Shown piece by piece: positions 48,016 through 57,515 of a DNA stretch of 64,000 nucleotides. The stretch is taken from positions 1,092,501 to 1,156,500 of the forward strand of contig JADJNH010000005.1 of assembly GCA_016714365.1 (NCBI GenBank), given 5' to 3'. The stretch comes from Candidatus Vicinibacter affinis. Its GTDB lineage: Bacteria > Bacteroidota > Bacteroidia > Chitinophagales > Saprospiraceae. Under the pieces are notes generated by a model, which worked only from the letters and a program-made list of their open reading frames with translations, was not told the origin of the DNA and did not search any database. Each line of letters starts with the position of its first letter. The first letter of the stretch is position 1. The position numbers and the translations under genes were made by a program.

Positions 48016-49542
48016 CTAATTAATTATAATTTTTTTCAAATAATCTCGATTATTTAACCTTACTTGTATAAAATAAATTCCAGCTGGAATATCTGACACA
48101 TCATAATAATTATTATAATTTTTTTGATACTCCTTGACGATAGTGCCCATTAAATCAAGTAATCGAACATATAGGTAAGAAGGAAGATCTGAACCTATTT
48201 TAAAATAATTATAAACTGGGTTTGGGTAAATTGAAATTTCGTCATTAAAATTATTACTTGTGCTTGTCAAAAGCGTATCACAAGTAGACATTTTTTTAGC
48301 AAATAAATTATAATTTGGTGGCTTTGGAAGACTACCATACATAAAAGCTGGCAATTCAACCTGTCTTAGTTGGAAATTGCAGTTCAGTCCTTTTTCATTT
48401 GGATTGTTTATCACATGAAGATATATACTGCTGCTTCTACACGATACATAGATCTTCCCATCTAATGCAAGAGAGCTTTGAAAAAATGATGTAGTTAACT
48501 TATTCTCAAATAAGTAACCATCCCATTCACCAATTATAGTCTCACTACTATTAATATCTTTTGCAAATAAATCGTACTGCCAAATTATAGAATCGGAATT
48601 TAAATATAAAAATTGATTATTCGGACTTACTGAAAGATAACAAGCATCTTTAAATAAGGTCGATTTGTTTATTACAATTCTTGGATTTGAAAGAATACCA
48701 AGACATCTGTCAAAGTCAAATATTTGAATTTGATAACCTCTTAAATATTTGATAAACATCTCGCCATTTGATGTAAATATACTATTTCCGGTCCAATCAA
48801 AGCTGTCTGCAGGAACGCCAATTTTTTGATTAGAATAGAGCCTTATTCCGGATGTATCAAACAAATAAACTCTATGGTTGTTGCTCAGATAATCTTCCAT
48901 AATAATCCACCAATCTCTTCCGTTTGCATGTTTTGTTACAGCCATATGAGTTTCAATAAAATCTCCTTCTGATATTATACTATCCTTTATTGATACTACA
49001 TCATTCTGCACTGTTGCATCGAATTTTATTTGTGAATATTTAAAATATGGAATAAAAGTATACCTATTTATAAAATCAGGATAATAATTAACAGTAAAAT
49101 TAAATAATGCAGTTTGAGTCTTCTCCTTTCCTGGAAATGGAATAAAATAATGATTAAATCCAGTAGGGTATATAGGACTATAGTCTCTCCAAATACGCCC
49201 ATAATTTATACTGTCTCCATTTTGAATTACTTTCTGTTTTTCATTATAAATTCTAAACCCATCTGTAAAATATCTTAATTTACCATCTTCATATGCTATG
49301 GATGCATTTGTGAATCCAAGATACGGCAGCTTTTCACCAAACTTGTATTCTACATCAATTTTACCTTTTGAAAAGTTAAGTTCTGTTTTTCCGTATTTAG
49401 GCAAAAATGTACTGTCATTGCTATAACCTACAATCCAAGCTGCACCATAATAATTTTGTGCTACTAACGCATGATTAGTAGTATCACAAAATCCATAAAT
49501 GATACATATATATATACAATATTTAAAAGAGTATCGTTTCAT
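48016..49542 (-). CDS. T9SS-exported protein, body of unknown function
   Basis: 508 aa. Signal peptide near the N terminus (ends HALVAQ), then a beta-rich body with propeller-like strands (YYGAAWIVGYSNDS, NASIAYEDGKLRYFTDGFRIYN). This pattern is common at the N-terminal part of gliding-associated proteins. The last ~80 residues are a type A sorting domain (SIYPNPVYNYFKIGS ... IPAGIYFIQVRLNNRDYLKKIIIN). Low GC compared with the core genes. It lies between two halves of the broken palindromic repeat. Confidence 0.8.
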   Translation of the reverse strand: MKRYSFKYCIYICIIYGFCDTTNHALVAQNYYGAAWIVGYSNDSTFLPKYGKTELNFSKGKIDVEYKFGEKLPYLGFTNASIAYEDGKLRYFTDGFRIYNEKQKVIQNGDSINYGRIWRDYSPIYPTGFNHYFIPFPGKEKTQTALFNFTVNYYPDFINRYTFIPYFKYSQIKFDATVQNDVVSIKDSIISEGDFIETHMAVTKHANGRDWWIIMEDYLSNNHRVYLFDTSGIRLYSNQKIGVPADSFDWTGNSIFTSNGEMFIKYLRGYQIQIFDFDRCLGILSNPRIVINKSTLFKDACYLSVSPNNQFLYLNSDSIIWQYDLFAKDINSSETIIGEWDGYLFENKLTTSFFQSSLALDGKIYVSCRSSSIYLHVINNPNEKGLNCNFQLRQVELPAFMYGSLPKPPNYNLFAKKMSTCDTLLTSTSNNFNDEISIYPNPVYNYFKIGSDLPSYLYVRLLDLMGTIVKEYQKNYNNYYDVSDIPAGIYFIQVRLNNRDYLKKIIIN

Positions 49543-49551
49543 TTAAATAAA

Positions 49552-49690
49552 TTAATTAACAGAAATTCTTCTTTGCAATGTGTTTCCATTTTTTAGATTT
49601 ATAACTACTAGATAAACGCCTGGGGTTAATTTAATTCACTTAATTTAAGTTTGTCCTTTAATTGAATTTGTAAATCCCCAATATAGTGGA
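49552..49690 (-). pseudogene. Detached T9SS sorting-domain end
   Basis: The minus strand reads LTPGVYLVVINLKNGNTLQRRISVN, stop (49552-49554), a typical sorting-domain terminus. Upstream the match continues as KLKLSELN in a different frame (one missing T), and nothing further is recognised. It is the 3' tail of a lost cargo gene just before the next cargo gene. Confidence 0.6.
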
Positions 49691-49775
49691 CCAAATATAA
49701 CTAAAAATAATGTAGTGTTTCAAAGATCATTTAAATTTGTCCATCATGGGAACATATAAGAAACAAACCACAGAA

Positions 49776-49834
49776 AACTTTAGTGAATAACGGGGTCCAC
49801 AAAACTTGTTTCTCTCAAAATTTTAACTTGACCC
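49776..49834. repeat. Tail fragment of the long palindromic repeat
   Basis: ACTTTAGTGAATAACGGGGTCC...AAAATTTT.ACTTGACCC aligns with 26657-26715. With 47782-47830 it suggests that the 1.95 kb between them, including the cargo gene, was inserted into one ancestral repeat copy. Confidence 0.65.
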
Positions 49835-49958
49835 TTTATATCTGTCTGCTTTGTAATAGCATTTTAGTTATTCTCAGATATTGCCCTAACACACCTCTAC
49901 GGGCATGTAAATGAATGTTAATTTAAGGATTTATAAAATCAGGAAATTTTTTTAAAAA

Positions 49959-50591
49959 TTATTCTTCTCTAAAAAATCGAATATGCTCAATAGGCATAAA
50001 ATAATTTGGAAAGCAGGTGATAAAATCTTCTTCAATCTGAAAATCTATACCTTTGAAACTCACTTTCTGCAGAGAAGGATTGAGTTCCACTTCGAAATAA
50101 TTATTTTTATTTTGCGCATCTTTTATCTGACACATCACATCCGGAAACATGGGGTGCTGTAAATAAATATCATCAGCTTCTTTTAAATCGGTCCTGATAT
50201 ATCCTTCGCGGTCCGATTCAAAATCTCTTTTTTCTTTTTGGTAAAAAACAGCACATCGCACCCGGTCGATCATCATTGGATTGTCGTGCACAATGCGAAT
50301 GGTAATGGGTCCGTCTTGATGAGTTTGTTTGCGGACCGGAAAATCCTGCTGAACGTTTTTGTCAGAATGCAGTTTGAGGATGTTCCCTTCAATGGAATAG
50401 GTTCCTTCCGCATAACGGTCAGATGCGCCGTAGACATAATAAAAACGAAATGTACTGTCTTCCCTGAATTCAAATCCGGCTGCCATTTCCATGATTCCAC
50501 GCAGATGATAACTCCCCGGTTTAAAATTTTGTGCCTGCATGTTTGTAACTGATTGAAGAATTAATCCTAAAAAAATAAATTTTTTATACAT
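49959..50591 (-). CDS. Secreted hypothetical protein
   Basis: 210 aa with a signal peptide (MYKKFIFLGLILQSVTNMQAQ). The first third, GSYHLRGIMEMAAGFEFREDSTF and YAEGTYSIEGNILKLHSD, resembles the lipocalin-like or Copper-resistance-NlpE-type fold seen in many Bacteroidota proteins, without a clear family match. No lipobox. Same strand as the following haem-binding gene, 56 bp away. Confidence 0.7.
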   Translation of the reverse strand: MYKKFIFLGLILQSVTNMQAQNFKPGSYHLRGIMEMAAGFEFREDSTFRFYYVYGASDRYAEGTYSIEGNILKLHSDKNVQQDFPVRKQTHQDGPITIRIVHDNPMMIDRVRCAVFYQKEKRDFESDREGYIRTDLKEADDIYLQHPMFPDVMCQIKDAQNKNNYFEVELNPSLQKVSFKGIDFQIEEDFITCFPNYFMPIEHIRFFREE

Positions 50592-50647
50592 AGCAAGATG
50601 ACTACAAAATGACGGTCATTTTTCTTTGAAGTTTGATGAAACTGCCG

Positions 50648-51139
50648 TTATCTTTTCTTTCTCTTAAGACTGTCTGCAGGATACTGTCTGGCAATTAAAT
50701 CCAATTGCATCTGTGCCCACATGGTGATGTTCGCACGATCACTGTCTGTTAGTTTGGCTTCGGGGTGGAGTCCCAACCAGGTATAGGAAGGTAAGGGCAT
50801 TTCTTTTTCTTTTACCACCTCGATTATTTCTTCAAACTTGTGATTTTGTCTGGCGATGGGTCCGGCGGTAAAATTAGAAAAATTCAATTCTCCTCTACCT
50901 TCCTCTATGTGATGATTCAGCCACCAGCCTATGGGTTGAATGCTGCTGTACCATGGGAATTGCACTGAATTGCTGTGGCAATTGTAACAGGCATATTTAA
51001 GCAAAAGCCCCACATCTTCAGGTACCGGAAATTTTGTGTTCAAGTGATTAGACTGGTCCGTGTTGGAAGTTTTGTCAATCTGAAAAAACTGAATGATGAT
51101 CAGGCCGACCGCAAGTGTGATTAATATTTTCCTTATCAT
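50648..51139 (-). CDS. Haem-binding domain protein (c-type, membrane-anchored)
   Basis: 163 aa from ATG 51139 (MIRKILITLAVGLIIIQFF anchor); ATG 51169 would overlap the upstream gene. CYNCH (in LLKYACYNCHSNS) is a single c-type haem attachment motif, followed by the Haem_bd family pattern FPWYSSIQPIGWWLNHHIEEGRGELNFS and MPLPSYTWLGLHPEAKLTDSDR. A periplasmic electron carrier of unknown partner. It follows the Ycf48-like gene by 10 bp and is probably cotranscribed. Confidence 0.88.
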   Translation of the reverse strand: MIRKILITLAVGLIIIQFFQIDKTSNTDQSNHLNTKFPVPEDVGLLLKYACYNCHSNSVQFPWYSSIQPIGWWLNHHIEEGRGELNFSNFTAGPIARQNHKFEEIIEVVKEKEMPLPSYTWLGLHPEAKLTDSDRANITMWAQMQLDLIARQYPADSLKRKKR

Positions 51140-51149
51140 AAAATTAGAT

Positions 51150-52367
51150 TTATTGTTGTGAAACCACAAAACTCAAACTATTACTTTTTTTGTCAATGGT
51201 CAACCTGGCAAAATACAGTCCGGGAGGAAATCCCTGAACACGATATTGAACAGCAAACTCCGTTTTTCCGATCAGTTCTGCATTCATTTTTTTACCATCC
51301 GCTGAAAAGAAAACGTTGGATTTTTCATCAAATTGTTTGTTGCTTCTTATTTCAATAATTCCGGTAGATTGGTTTTGCCATAATTGGAATTCACGATCTT
51401 CAATGTTGACCGTGCTGAGCAATTCGTCGTTTCTCAAAATCCTGCCCAGATAGGTGCAGATGAATCCGCTGTTTTGATTGACCAGATCCACTGAGAAAAG
51501 ATGTTCCGGGCCCAGTGGACTTGGCATCTGAGTCCAGGACTGCCCTCCATCCGTCGTTTTTAGAATGGTGCCATTGAATCCCACCACCACACCGGTCAGC
51601 GCATCTGCAAAATCCAAATCCATCAGTGGTTCCTGGACACCAGAATTCAAGCTGGTCCATTTAGTCCCACCATCCACTGTTTTATAAATTCTACCGATGT
51701 CTGCACAGGCATATCCCACTTGAGCATTCACAAATTTTATCCGTCTGATCCAATCAGCAGGCGGGGTGAATGGGAAGTCTTTGACCGCAGTCCAGGAATC
51801 ACCCCCATCATCGGTTCTCAACAAAACATTGGAACCGGAAGCAAATCCTTTTTTATCATCCACAAAACAGATTGAATACAATAAATTATTGAGGCCGGTG
51901 GGAATGCTGAACCAGCTTTCACCGCCATCTTCCGTTTTGAGAATCATTCCATAGGCACCACAGGCAAATCCCGTCTGGTCATCCAGAAAATGCAATCCCC
52001 AGAGTTGTTCTTTGGTTCCGGTTGTTTTGGTTACCCATTTATTTCCCCCATCGGTCGTTTTGATAATCAGGCCATCGTTTCCACTCATGAAAGCGGTTTG
52101 TTCGTTGAGGATAAAAATGGCCATAAACCGGGTTCCGGAATAGCCGGAGCTCTGATCCGTCCAGCTGAGGCCACCGTTGGTGGTCTTGTGGATGTTCATC
52201 GTAGAGCCATTGTACAACGAACTAACACAATACCCAAGTTCGGAGGTAAGAAAGCGGATTTTCTGAATGGTTTGTTGCGGACTAAATCGCGTGATTTCTT
52301 TCCAGCTTTGCGCATTGGCAAAGCATACCATCATCAAGAAATAGAATCCTGTAAATACCGGTTTCAT
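51150..52367 (-). CDS. Ycf48/HCF136-like beta-propeller protein with T9SS-type C terminus
   Basis: 405 aa with signal peptide (ends CFANAQ). Seven or so blades each repeat a pattern such as KTTDGGNKWVTKTTG, LKTEDGGESWFSIPTG, KTVDGGTKWTSLNSG, LKTTDGGQSWTQMPS (BNR/Ycf48 repeats). The C-terminal ~75 residues have the shape of a sorting domain (FFSADGKKMNAELIG ... FPPGLYFARLTIDKK). Probably secreted; the photosystem role of Ycf48 does not apply here. Upstream of the haem protein in an apparent operon. Confidence 0.85.
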   Translation of the reverse strand: MKPVFTGFYFLMMVCFANAQSWKEITRFSPQQTIQKIRFLTSELGYCVSSLYNGSTMNIHKTTNGGLSWTDQSSGYSGTRFMAIFILNEQTAFMSGNDGLIIKTTDGGNKWVTKTTGTKEQLWGLHFLDDQTGFACGAYGMILKTEDGGESWFSIPTGLNNLLYSICFVDDKKGFASGSNVLLRTDDGGDSWTAVKDFPFTPPADWIRRIKFVNAQVGYACADIGRIYKTVDGGTKWTSLNSGVQEPLMDLDFADALTGVVVGFNGTILKTTDGGQSWTQMPSPLGPEHLFSVDLVNQNSGFICTYLGRILRNDELLSTVNIEDREFQLWQNQSTGIIEIRSNKQFDEKSNVFFSADGKKMNAELIGKTEFAVQYRVQGFPPGLYFARLTIDKKSNSLSFVVSQQ

Positions 52368-52436
52368 GCTTCGATTTTTTTCAAAGATAATGGAAAGATA
52401 ATTGTGACAATTAGAAAATGAGCTAATGAGTTAATG

Positions 52437-52588
52437 GATGACTGAACGATCTCTGCTTCAGCAGAGTATCGTGCGACAGCACGATAAGAGAAGGAACCGC
52501 GAAAGCGGCTAACGGGAGAATTAGAGAATGAGAGATGACTGAACGATCTCTGCTTCAGCAGAGTATCGTGCGACAGCACGATAAGAGA
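52437..52588 (-). repeat. Triple-hairpin repeat, one complete and one truncated unit
   Basis: Inverse orientation of the units at 33.5-33.9 kb. First unit 52437-52509 has all three hairpins (CTCTGC-TTCA-GCAGAG, TATCGTGC-GACA-GCACGATA, CCGC-GAAA-GCGG). The second (52534-52588) stops right after ATAAGAGA, losing the third hairpin where the IS110 element begins. Confidence 0.85.
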
Positions 52589-53760
52589 GTATCCATGTAA
52601 TTGAAAAAAGGTTCAGCTTTAGTTGAGTGGTCCATAGGCCACAAAATAAATTAAATAACCAAAAACTAAACCTTATGACAAAAGTATTACAAAAGGCTGG
52701 ATTTGTAGGAGAAACCATTTACGGTGGCATAGATGTCCATATGAAGAGTTGGAATGTTTCACTTTATTATGGGAGTCAATACCTCCGAAGTTTTCATCAA
52801 TCACCTCATCCAGATATTTTAGTTTCATTTTTACAGCGTGAATTCCCAGGGGCAAATTACAGTTGTGCCTATGAGGTTGGTTTTAGTGGTTATTGGATAA
52901 AAAGAGCATTGGATAATCATGGTGTAAGTTGCATTGTTGTTAATCCAGCAGGCATACCCCAGACAGACAAAGGAAATAAATCAAAAACAGATAGAAACGA
53001 TTCTAAACGGATTGGATCTTCACTTCAAGCTGGAATGTTGTGTCCGATTTATATCCCATCGCAAGAGACAGAAGCTGATCGGCAACTAGTTCGTACAAAT
53101 GAAAAATTAACACGCGACCTGACCAGATCAAAAAATAGAATCAAAGGAATGCTATATCAAGTAGGCATAGAGATTCCCGAACGGTTTGGAAGCGAAAATT
53201 GGAGCAATATATTCATAAACTGGTTAAAAGACCTACCTATTTCATTTGGAACATTACGAACTGCCTTAAACCATCAAATAAAAATGATGGAAAATATCAG
53301 GGTAGAAAAAAACCTGGCACTTAAAGATATTCGCAAACTAGCAGTTAGTGAAAAGTATGCCTCTATCGCTTCTAGATTAAAAACAGTACCTGGTGTGGGC
53401 ACAATAACTGCCATTACTTTAATAACGGAAATAGAAGACATGAATCGCTTCAAATGTTTCGAAAAACTAAATGCATTCGTTGGTTTTTATCCCACAGAGT
53501 TTTCTAGTGGGGAACATATTCGTACAGGACATATAATAAGCAGACATCATAAGCGATTGTGGAGCTTAATCCTAGAAGCCGCCTGGATAGGAATAAGACG
53601 TGATCCGGCTATAACCCATTATTATATAATACAAAACAAAAAGTAGGAGGTAAAAGGGCTATCATTAAAGTTTCACGAAAACTATTAAATCGTATAAGAT
53701 CAATTTGGTTAAATAAAATAGATTTTGAAATCGGAATATTGAAATAAATAAAATTATTTC
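52589..53760 (+). mobile_element. Second IS110-family element, right end not defined
   Basis: The left junction is at 52588/52589, where the second triple-hairpin unit diverges from the first. An 86-bp leader holds the hairpin GTGGTCC-ATA-GGCCAC (52627-52642) before the transposase. The remainder of the interrupted repeat (GGAACCGCGAAAGCGG) is not found on the right, so the right flank was deleted or recombined; the right end is set just past the transposase frame. This transposase differs clearly from the one at 46.4 kb. Confidence 0.6.
52675..53747 (+). pseudogene. IS110 family transposase, one frameshift near the end
   Basis: 323 aa to a TAG at 53646, or 357 aa if the frame shifts -1 in the A5 tract 53638-53642, after which VGGKRAIIKVSRKLLNRIRS, the normal family ending, is read through to 53747. 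ATG 52675 is preferred over the earlier GTG. Catalytic DEDD residues: Asp in GGIDVHMKSW, Glu in YEVGFSGYW, Asp pair in KTDRNDSKRI; Transposase_20 domain VPGVGTITAITLITEI. Frameshift may be genuine, programmed or a sequencing error. Confidence 0.85.
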
Positions 53761-53808
53761 CTAATAATATTAATAACTACAAACAAAAAGAATTAGCTTT
53801 GAATTAAA

Positions 53809-54180
53809 TTGAAACACTACTTAGTGATAAGTTCAAATTACTTTGACGACATACATATCAAGATTTTTAATAGTGGGAGCCCAGCATGTAATCTTCAATT
53901 ACTAAGTGGTGGAACCAACAATCCACAAGTTGTACATGCTTACCCAAACCCAATAAGTGGGGAAATTACATTAGAATTTGATATTAAGAATGAAAATACT
54001 AAGGGAGAATTCTCAATTTCTGGTCTGGATGGTCAGAAATTAATTTCTACTTCTAAAATATATCCTAGAGGTCATCAAACCGAAATCTTCAATTTAAATA
54101 GCATAACAAATAACATATTGTTTTTGAGAGCGGTTATCGATGAAAAGGCACAAGTAACTAAAATTATTAAAGTTCATTAG
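53809..54180 (+). pseudogene. Truncated T9SS sorting domain
   Basis: The frame opens only with TTG after a TGA at 53800. From ~residue 40 it is a type A sorting domain (HAYPNPISGEITLEFDIKNE ... SISGLDGQKLISTSK). No signal peptide or body precedes it; the upstream part was probably lost when the IS110 element and flanking rearrangement came in. The lipoprotein gene starts 2 bp after its stop. Confidence 0.65.
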
Positions 54181-54182
54181 TA

Positions 54183-54722
54183 ATGAAAAGAGTGTATATA
54201 TTATTAACCATTATTTCGATTTTATCTTGCGAAAAAAACAGCATTTTTGATAACGATGGCTTTTATGGAGTAGGAAAAGCAAGGCTTGATGAGGTAGAAT
54301 GGAAAGGCAAAACCGGTATTTTTAAAGCTAAAAAATATTGCTTTCCTGATACTTGTGTAGGTATATTGGTTGAAGGTTATAATAAAGCTAGATCTGTGCA
54401 CAGTAAAATTATAATTGATCAAGTTTTCTTGAAAACTGGGAAATTCTATTTTAATCCTATTTATCCAACATACCTCGATACTTTGTACAATTTTTCATAT
54501 CAAGAATTCAAAGGTGATGCTGTTTTAGAGAATTATAGTATTATAGAGGCTGATTCAAACAATTATGTTGAAATCAAAGAACTTAATATGAAAACTGGTG
54601 ATGTAAGGGGAAGTTTTCAAGCCAGAGTGATTTCAGATTCATCCTGGCCTTCAAATGGATCTATTCCTGATACCATTGACATTACAAACGGAAGTTTTTA
54701 TGGAAAAATTAATTGGAAGTAA
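54183..54722 (+). CDS. Hypothetical lipoprotein (DUF6252-like)
   Basis: 179 aa with a lipoprotein signal (MKRVYILLTIISILSC). Middle and C terminus have alternating beta strands (DTLYNFSYQEFKGDAVLENYSIIEAD, VRGSFQARVISDS ... DTIDITNGSFYGKINW) like the DUF6252 group of Bacteroidota lipoproteins; the assignment is tentative. Follows a truncated sorting-domain gene by 2 bp and likely shared its transcript. Confidence 0.65.
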   Translation: MKRVYILLTIISILSCEKNSIFDNDGFYGVGKARLDEVEWKGKTGIFKAKKYCFPDTCVGILVEGYNKARSVHSKIIIDQVFLKTGKFYFNPIYPTYLDTLYNFSYQEFKGDAVLENYSIIEADSNNYVEIKELNMKTGDVRGSFQARVISDSSWPSNGSIPDTIDITNGSFYGKINWK

Positions 54723-54825
54723 TTGTTTTTACATTAATTGATGATAACTGAGTATCTACGGAGATAGATGCCATCTAAATGTTCTTAACTATGGATTCTT
54801 ACCAAAGGTAATGTTTAAGATCTAG

Positions 54826-55005
54826 TCTTTTGGTTTGATCAATTGCAGTTGCTTCGTAGATACTATTTCGTTTCCGGTAAAGGTAAGTTCAGACTATTTT
54901 AATGAATATAAATTCTATTTAAAGAAAGATCTAAGGAATTTCATAAGTGATAGAGGTAACAATTTATGGAAAAGAGAATTCTCTAAATACAACAAATATG
55001 ATTAA
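54826..55005 (+). pseudogene. Short coding-like remnant
   Basis: Open frame between a TAG (54823) and TAA (55003) with natural protein-like composition (SDYFNEYKFYLKKDLRNFI, NNLWKREFSKYNKYD) but no plausible start codon or ribosome site. Probably the end of a lost gene. The rest of the 600-bp gap to 55330 shows nothing recognisable. Confidence 0.3.
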
Positions 55006-55329
55006 TTACGGAATTTTTAACTAATTCATGTATTGGTCTGCGTTAGGGACGAAGTTAAGATGTGGTGTTTTTGTGAATGATTGAAATAGCAGGCCGCATT
55101 AAAAATGCTATGATCAAATGGCATCGCAGTTTAAAATTGCGACGAACAAATGGAACAATTTTCAAATTCTGGAGATGCGAAATATTTATATGATCTTGAG
55201 ATTTATAAATTTAACTACAATTTAGTAGGTGCTAATTTATTTCTTAAATCTTTAAATAGTTAATTAGTTTTTGTTTTGAAAATGTATCACATTTTTACAA
55301 TTATATAACTTATTTATGATGATAATTGA

Positions 55330-56094
55330 CTATTCCTTTTTAAAAATTGCTTGTGTAGAATCATATAGAAAACCTCGCTCTGAATTGATAAATTCAGGAT
55401 GATCATTCATCCAGAATTTTTCCTTTTGCAAGAGATCCTTATATTTAAGATTGCTAATATTATGAATTAAATGAAATATTATATGGAAATATGATTTCTT
55501 ATACCGCAAACTGGGAATAATATTTTCTAAAAAAAATAATAGATTTTCCTCTGATAAAGAGTAATAACAATTGAGAATATATGCATTTAAACTATATTCA
55601 GATATTCCTTGTATTGAATTAATGTTTAGTAATAATGTTTTTATTTCATTTTGTTTTATTTGTCTATTTATATAGGATATCAATTCAGGAAAAGCAATAT
55701 AATTTAATTTCAGAATGCTGTCTGAAGTTGTTAAAATATTTATCAATAGATCATAATTATTGGGAGTATAACTAATGAATTTAGAAAACTCATATGCTAG
55801 TATCTTTTTATCAAGCTCATAACATAAATTATTTCTATGATTTCCTAGCGTATAAAATAGTGTGTCGTTGTATTCTTTTAATCTCGAAGTTAGAGTTTTT
55901 AATAGCTGATCGACAGTTATACTACCTTTAAAATACTGTTCTTCGATAATTGATCCTATGCTATCACAAATAATTTGAGAACGGCCATGTTGATTTTTAA
56001 AGTCTAAAATAATTTGTTCCTTTTTAGGTGGTTGACAGCTTGCTGTAATTGTATAGCAAATTGAAATAAATAATAAGAGAATATTTGTTTTCAT
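55330..56094 (-). CDS. Module D partner: exported helical protein
   Basis: 255 aa from ATG 56094 (signal MKTNILLLFISICYTITASC, possible lipobox). The body is nearly all helical and Asn/Ile/Leu rich (LLINILTTSDSILKLNYIAF, LLFFLENIIPSLRYKK), suggesting ARM/HEAT-like repeats. It begins 7 bp after the stop of the protease pseudogene. Same position, export signal and composition as the partners at 57.5, 59.1 and 60.6 kb. Role unknown; could be an inhibitor, an immunity protein or a substrate of the linked protease. Confidence 0.7.
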   Translation of the reverse strand: MKTNILLLFISICYTITASCQPPKKEQIILDFKNQHGRSQIICDSIGSIIEEQYFKGSITVDQLLKTLTSRLKEYNDTLFYTLGNHRNNLCYELDKKILAYEFSKFISYTPNNYDLLINILTTSDSILKLNYIAFPELISYINRQIKQNEIKTLLLNINSIQGISEYSLNAYILNCYYSLSEENLLFFLENIIPSLRYKKSYFHIIFHLIHNISNLKYKDLLQKEKFWMNDHPEFINSERGFLYDSTQAIFKKE

Positions 56095-56101
56095 ATTTTT
56101 T

Positions 56102-57100
56102 CTATTTCCATTGTTTACCTTGATATTTGTGGGACAGGTCAAATGACCAATCTTTTAAATCATATTGATTAAAATTTGAATTTAGTTCTTCTATTTCACA
56201 TAACATTTCCTCATATTTAATCCCAGCCATTCCTCCAACTTCGTATCCATCTAATTGCGGGACATCAAATTTAAATATTTTACCTTCATTTAACTCCCAT
56301 ATATCAGGTACGTAATCCTTATCTGAATCTAGACTCATATTGTAACCGTTTGGCCACCAATTGTTCCATATTTCAATGTGTTTATTTTCATGTACAATTG
56401 TTTCAACAAAAGTATGTATTCCAGAGTGAGTAGTTATCCAATTCTTTTCACTGGCTTCTTGTCGAAAAGTGGTTATAAAACTGTTATCAAATCTAGTTGT
56501 GCTTGCGAAATTATTGTCCTTATCATCATATTTTATTTTCTTAATTCTATGTAAGTTAACAATCTGACTTCAATAATGAAACCAATTCGGCTCTTCGTGT
56601 TTCCAATAATTGGGTTCATCTTTTAGAAAGAAGACCTGAGCTTTTTTATTGGGTCTGATGTCTGTGGAGTAGACTGAATTATTGTATCTGTCTGTAAGCC
56701 TAATGGTTCCGTTCTTGGAGCCAAACTCCTCATTGTACTGTGGTAGTGCATATTTTTGAATAAATCCCTTATCTATCAGGGAAGAAGCAGATTCCAGTGT
56801 CCATTTATTTTGATAGCCTGATCCGCTTCCAGATCCGAGACCCCATTCATAGGGTTCCGATGGGGTAAAATCAAATCCCTTGACATCGATCCACATTTTT
56901 TCTTGGCCACTTATGACAACTTTCCAGGCTTTTTCATTTCCTACTACTTTTTCTATCCGCATGCCTGAAGAACACTCTACCTGATTACCTCCCGGGAGGG
57001 GAGTGGTCTCCGGTATTTGTGCAGGAATATAATGGACATTGCTGAGCATAACTAAGGCAATATACGTTTTCTTAACTACTTTAAAGAACGGATGAAACAT
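56102..57100 (-). pseudogene. Module D HExxH protease, one in-frame stop
   Basis: N-terminal ~43 residues are nearly identical to the intact gene at 61786 (MFHPFFKVVKKTYIAL ... LPGGNQVEC). After EEPNWFHY a TGA (56570-56572) stands where the intact copy has TGG (Trp), then the same frame continues with SQIVNLHRIKK, TFVETIVHENKH (HExxH, 56378-56392), the calcium-loop type DSDKDYVPDIWE and the end LKDWSFDLSHKYQGKQWK. The middle is shorter than in the intact copy (332 versus 438 codons). Single nonsense mutation in an otherwise open frame. Confidence 0.8.
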
Positions 57101-57130
57101 AATAATGATTTAATTGTGTGTGAATGCTTT

Positions 57131-57466
57131 TTATTTTTTTACAAATTTTTTCATAACGACTTCACCATTGGTGGTTTTGAACTTTATGAAATAGATGCCT
57201 GGAGTTAAGAATCCAATTTCTATTTTGAAAATGTGGTTTGATTGAGAAGCTGCCATAGGGGTAAAATATGTTTTTCCATCCAAGGCAATGATTTCAATAT
57301 TGTCGGGGAGTATTTTAGCATGGTGAGGTGTTTTGATATATAGGATTTCTTCTGTAGGATTTGGGAAAAGATGGAACTTTAAGGACTCTGACTGAAAATT
57401 TTTAAGTGCATTTTTTATTGGGATGGTTGTATTTAAATTGTGTTCATACACAAATATTCTTTCCAG
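57131..57466 (-). pseudogene. T9SS sorting-domain fragment before module D
   Basis: 106 aa from ATG 57451: HLFPNPTEEILYIKTPHHAK ... FLTPGIYFIKFKTTNGEVVMKKFVKK, a type A sorting domain. It is nearly identical to the fragment at 63133. Just upstream of the ATG the frame meets a stop at the duplication edge (~57467), so the body of the cargo protein is missing. Ends 30 bp before the protease start, exactly as in module A. Confidence 0.75.
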
Positions 57467-57515
57467 TTAATTTACGTTGTATTTAAACGTCCCAATTTTT
57501 ATTTTAATAATCAAC

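Noticed and set aside
54723..55329. Possible small RNA or regulatory gap near the second IS110 element
   Set aside because: Apart from one short coding-like remnant I could not find a supported hairpin, promoter pair or repeat.
56570..56572. TGA recoding (selenocysteine or genetic-code change)
   Set aside because: The aligned residue is Trp, no SECIS-like element is evident, and normal TGA stops are used in the OsmC and AlkA-like genes.
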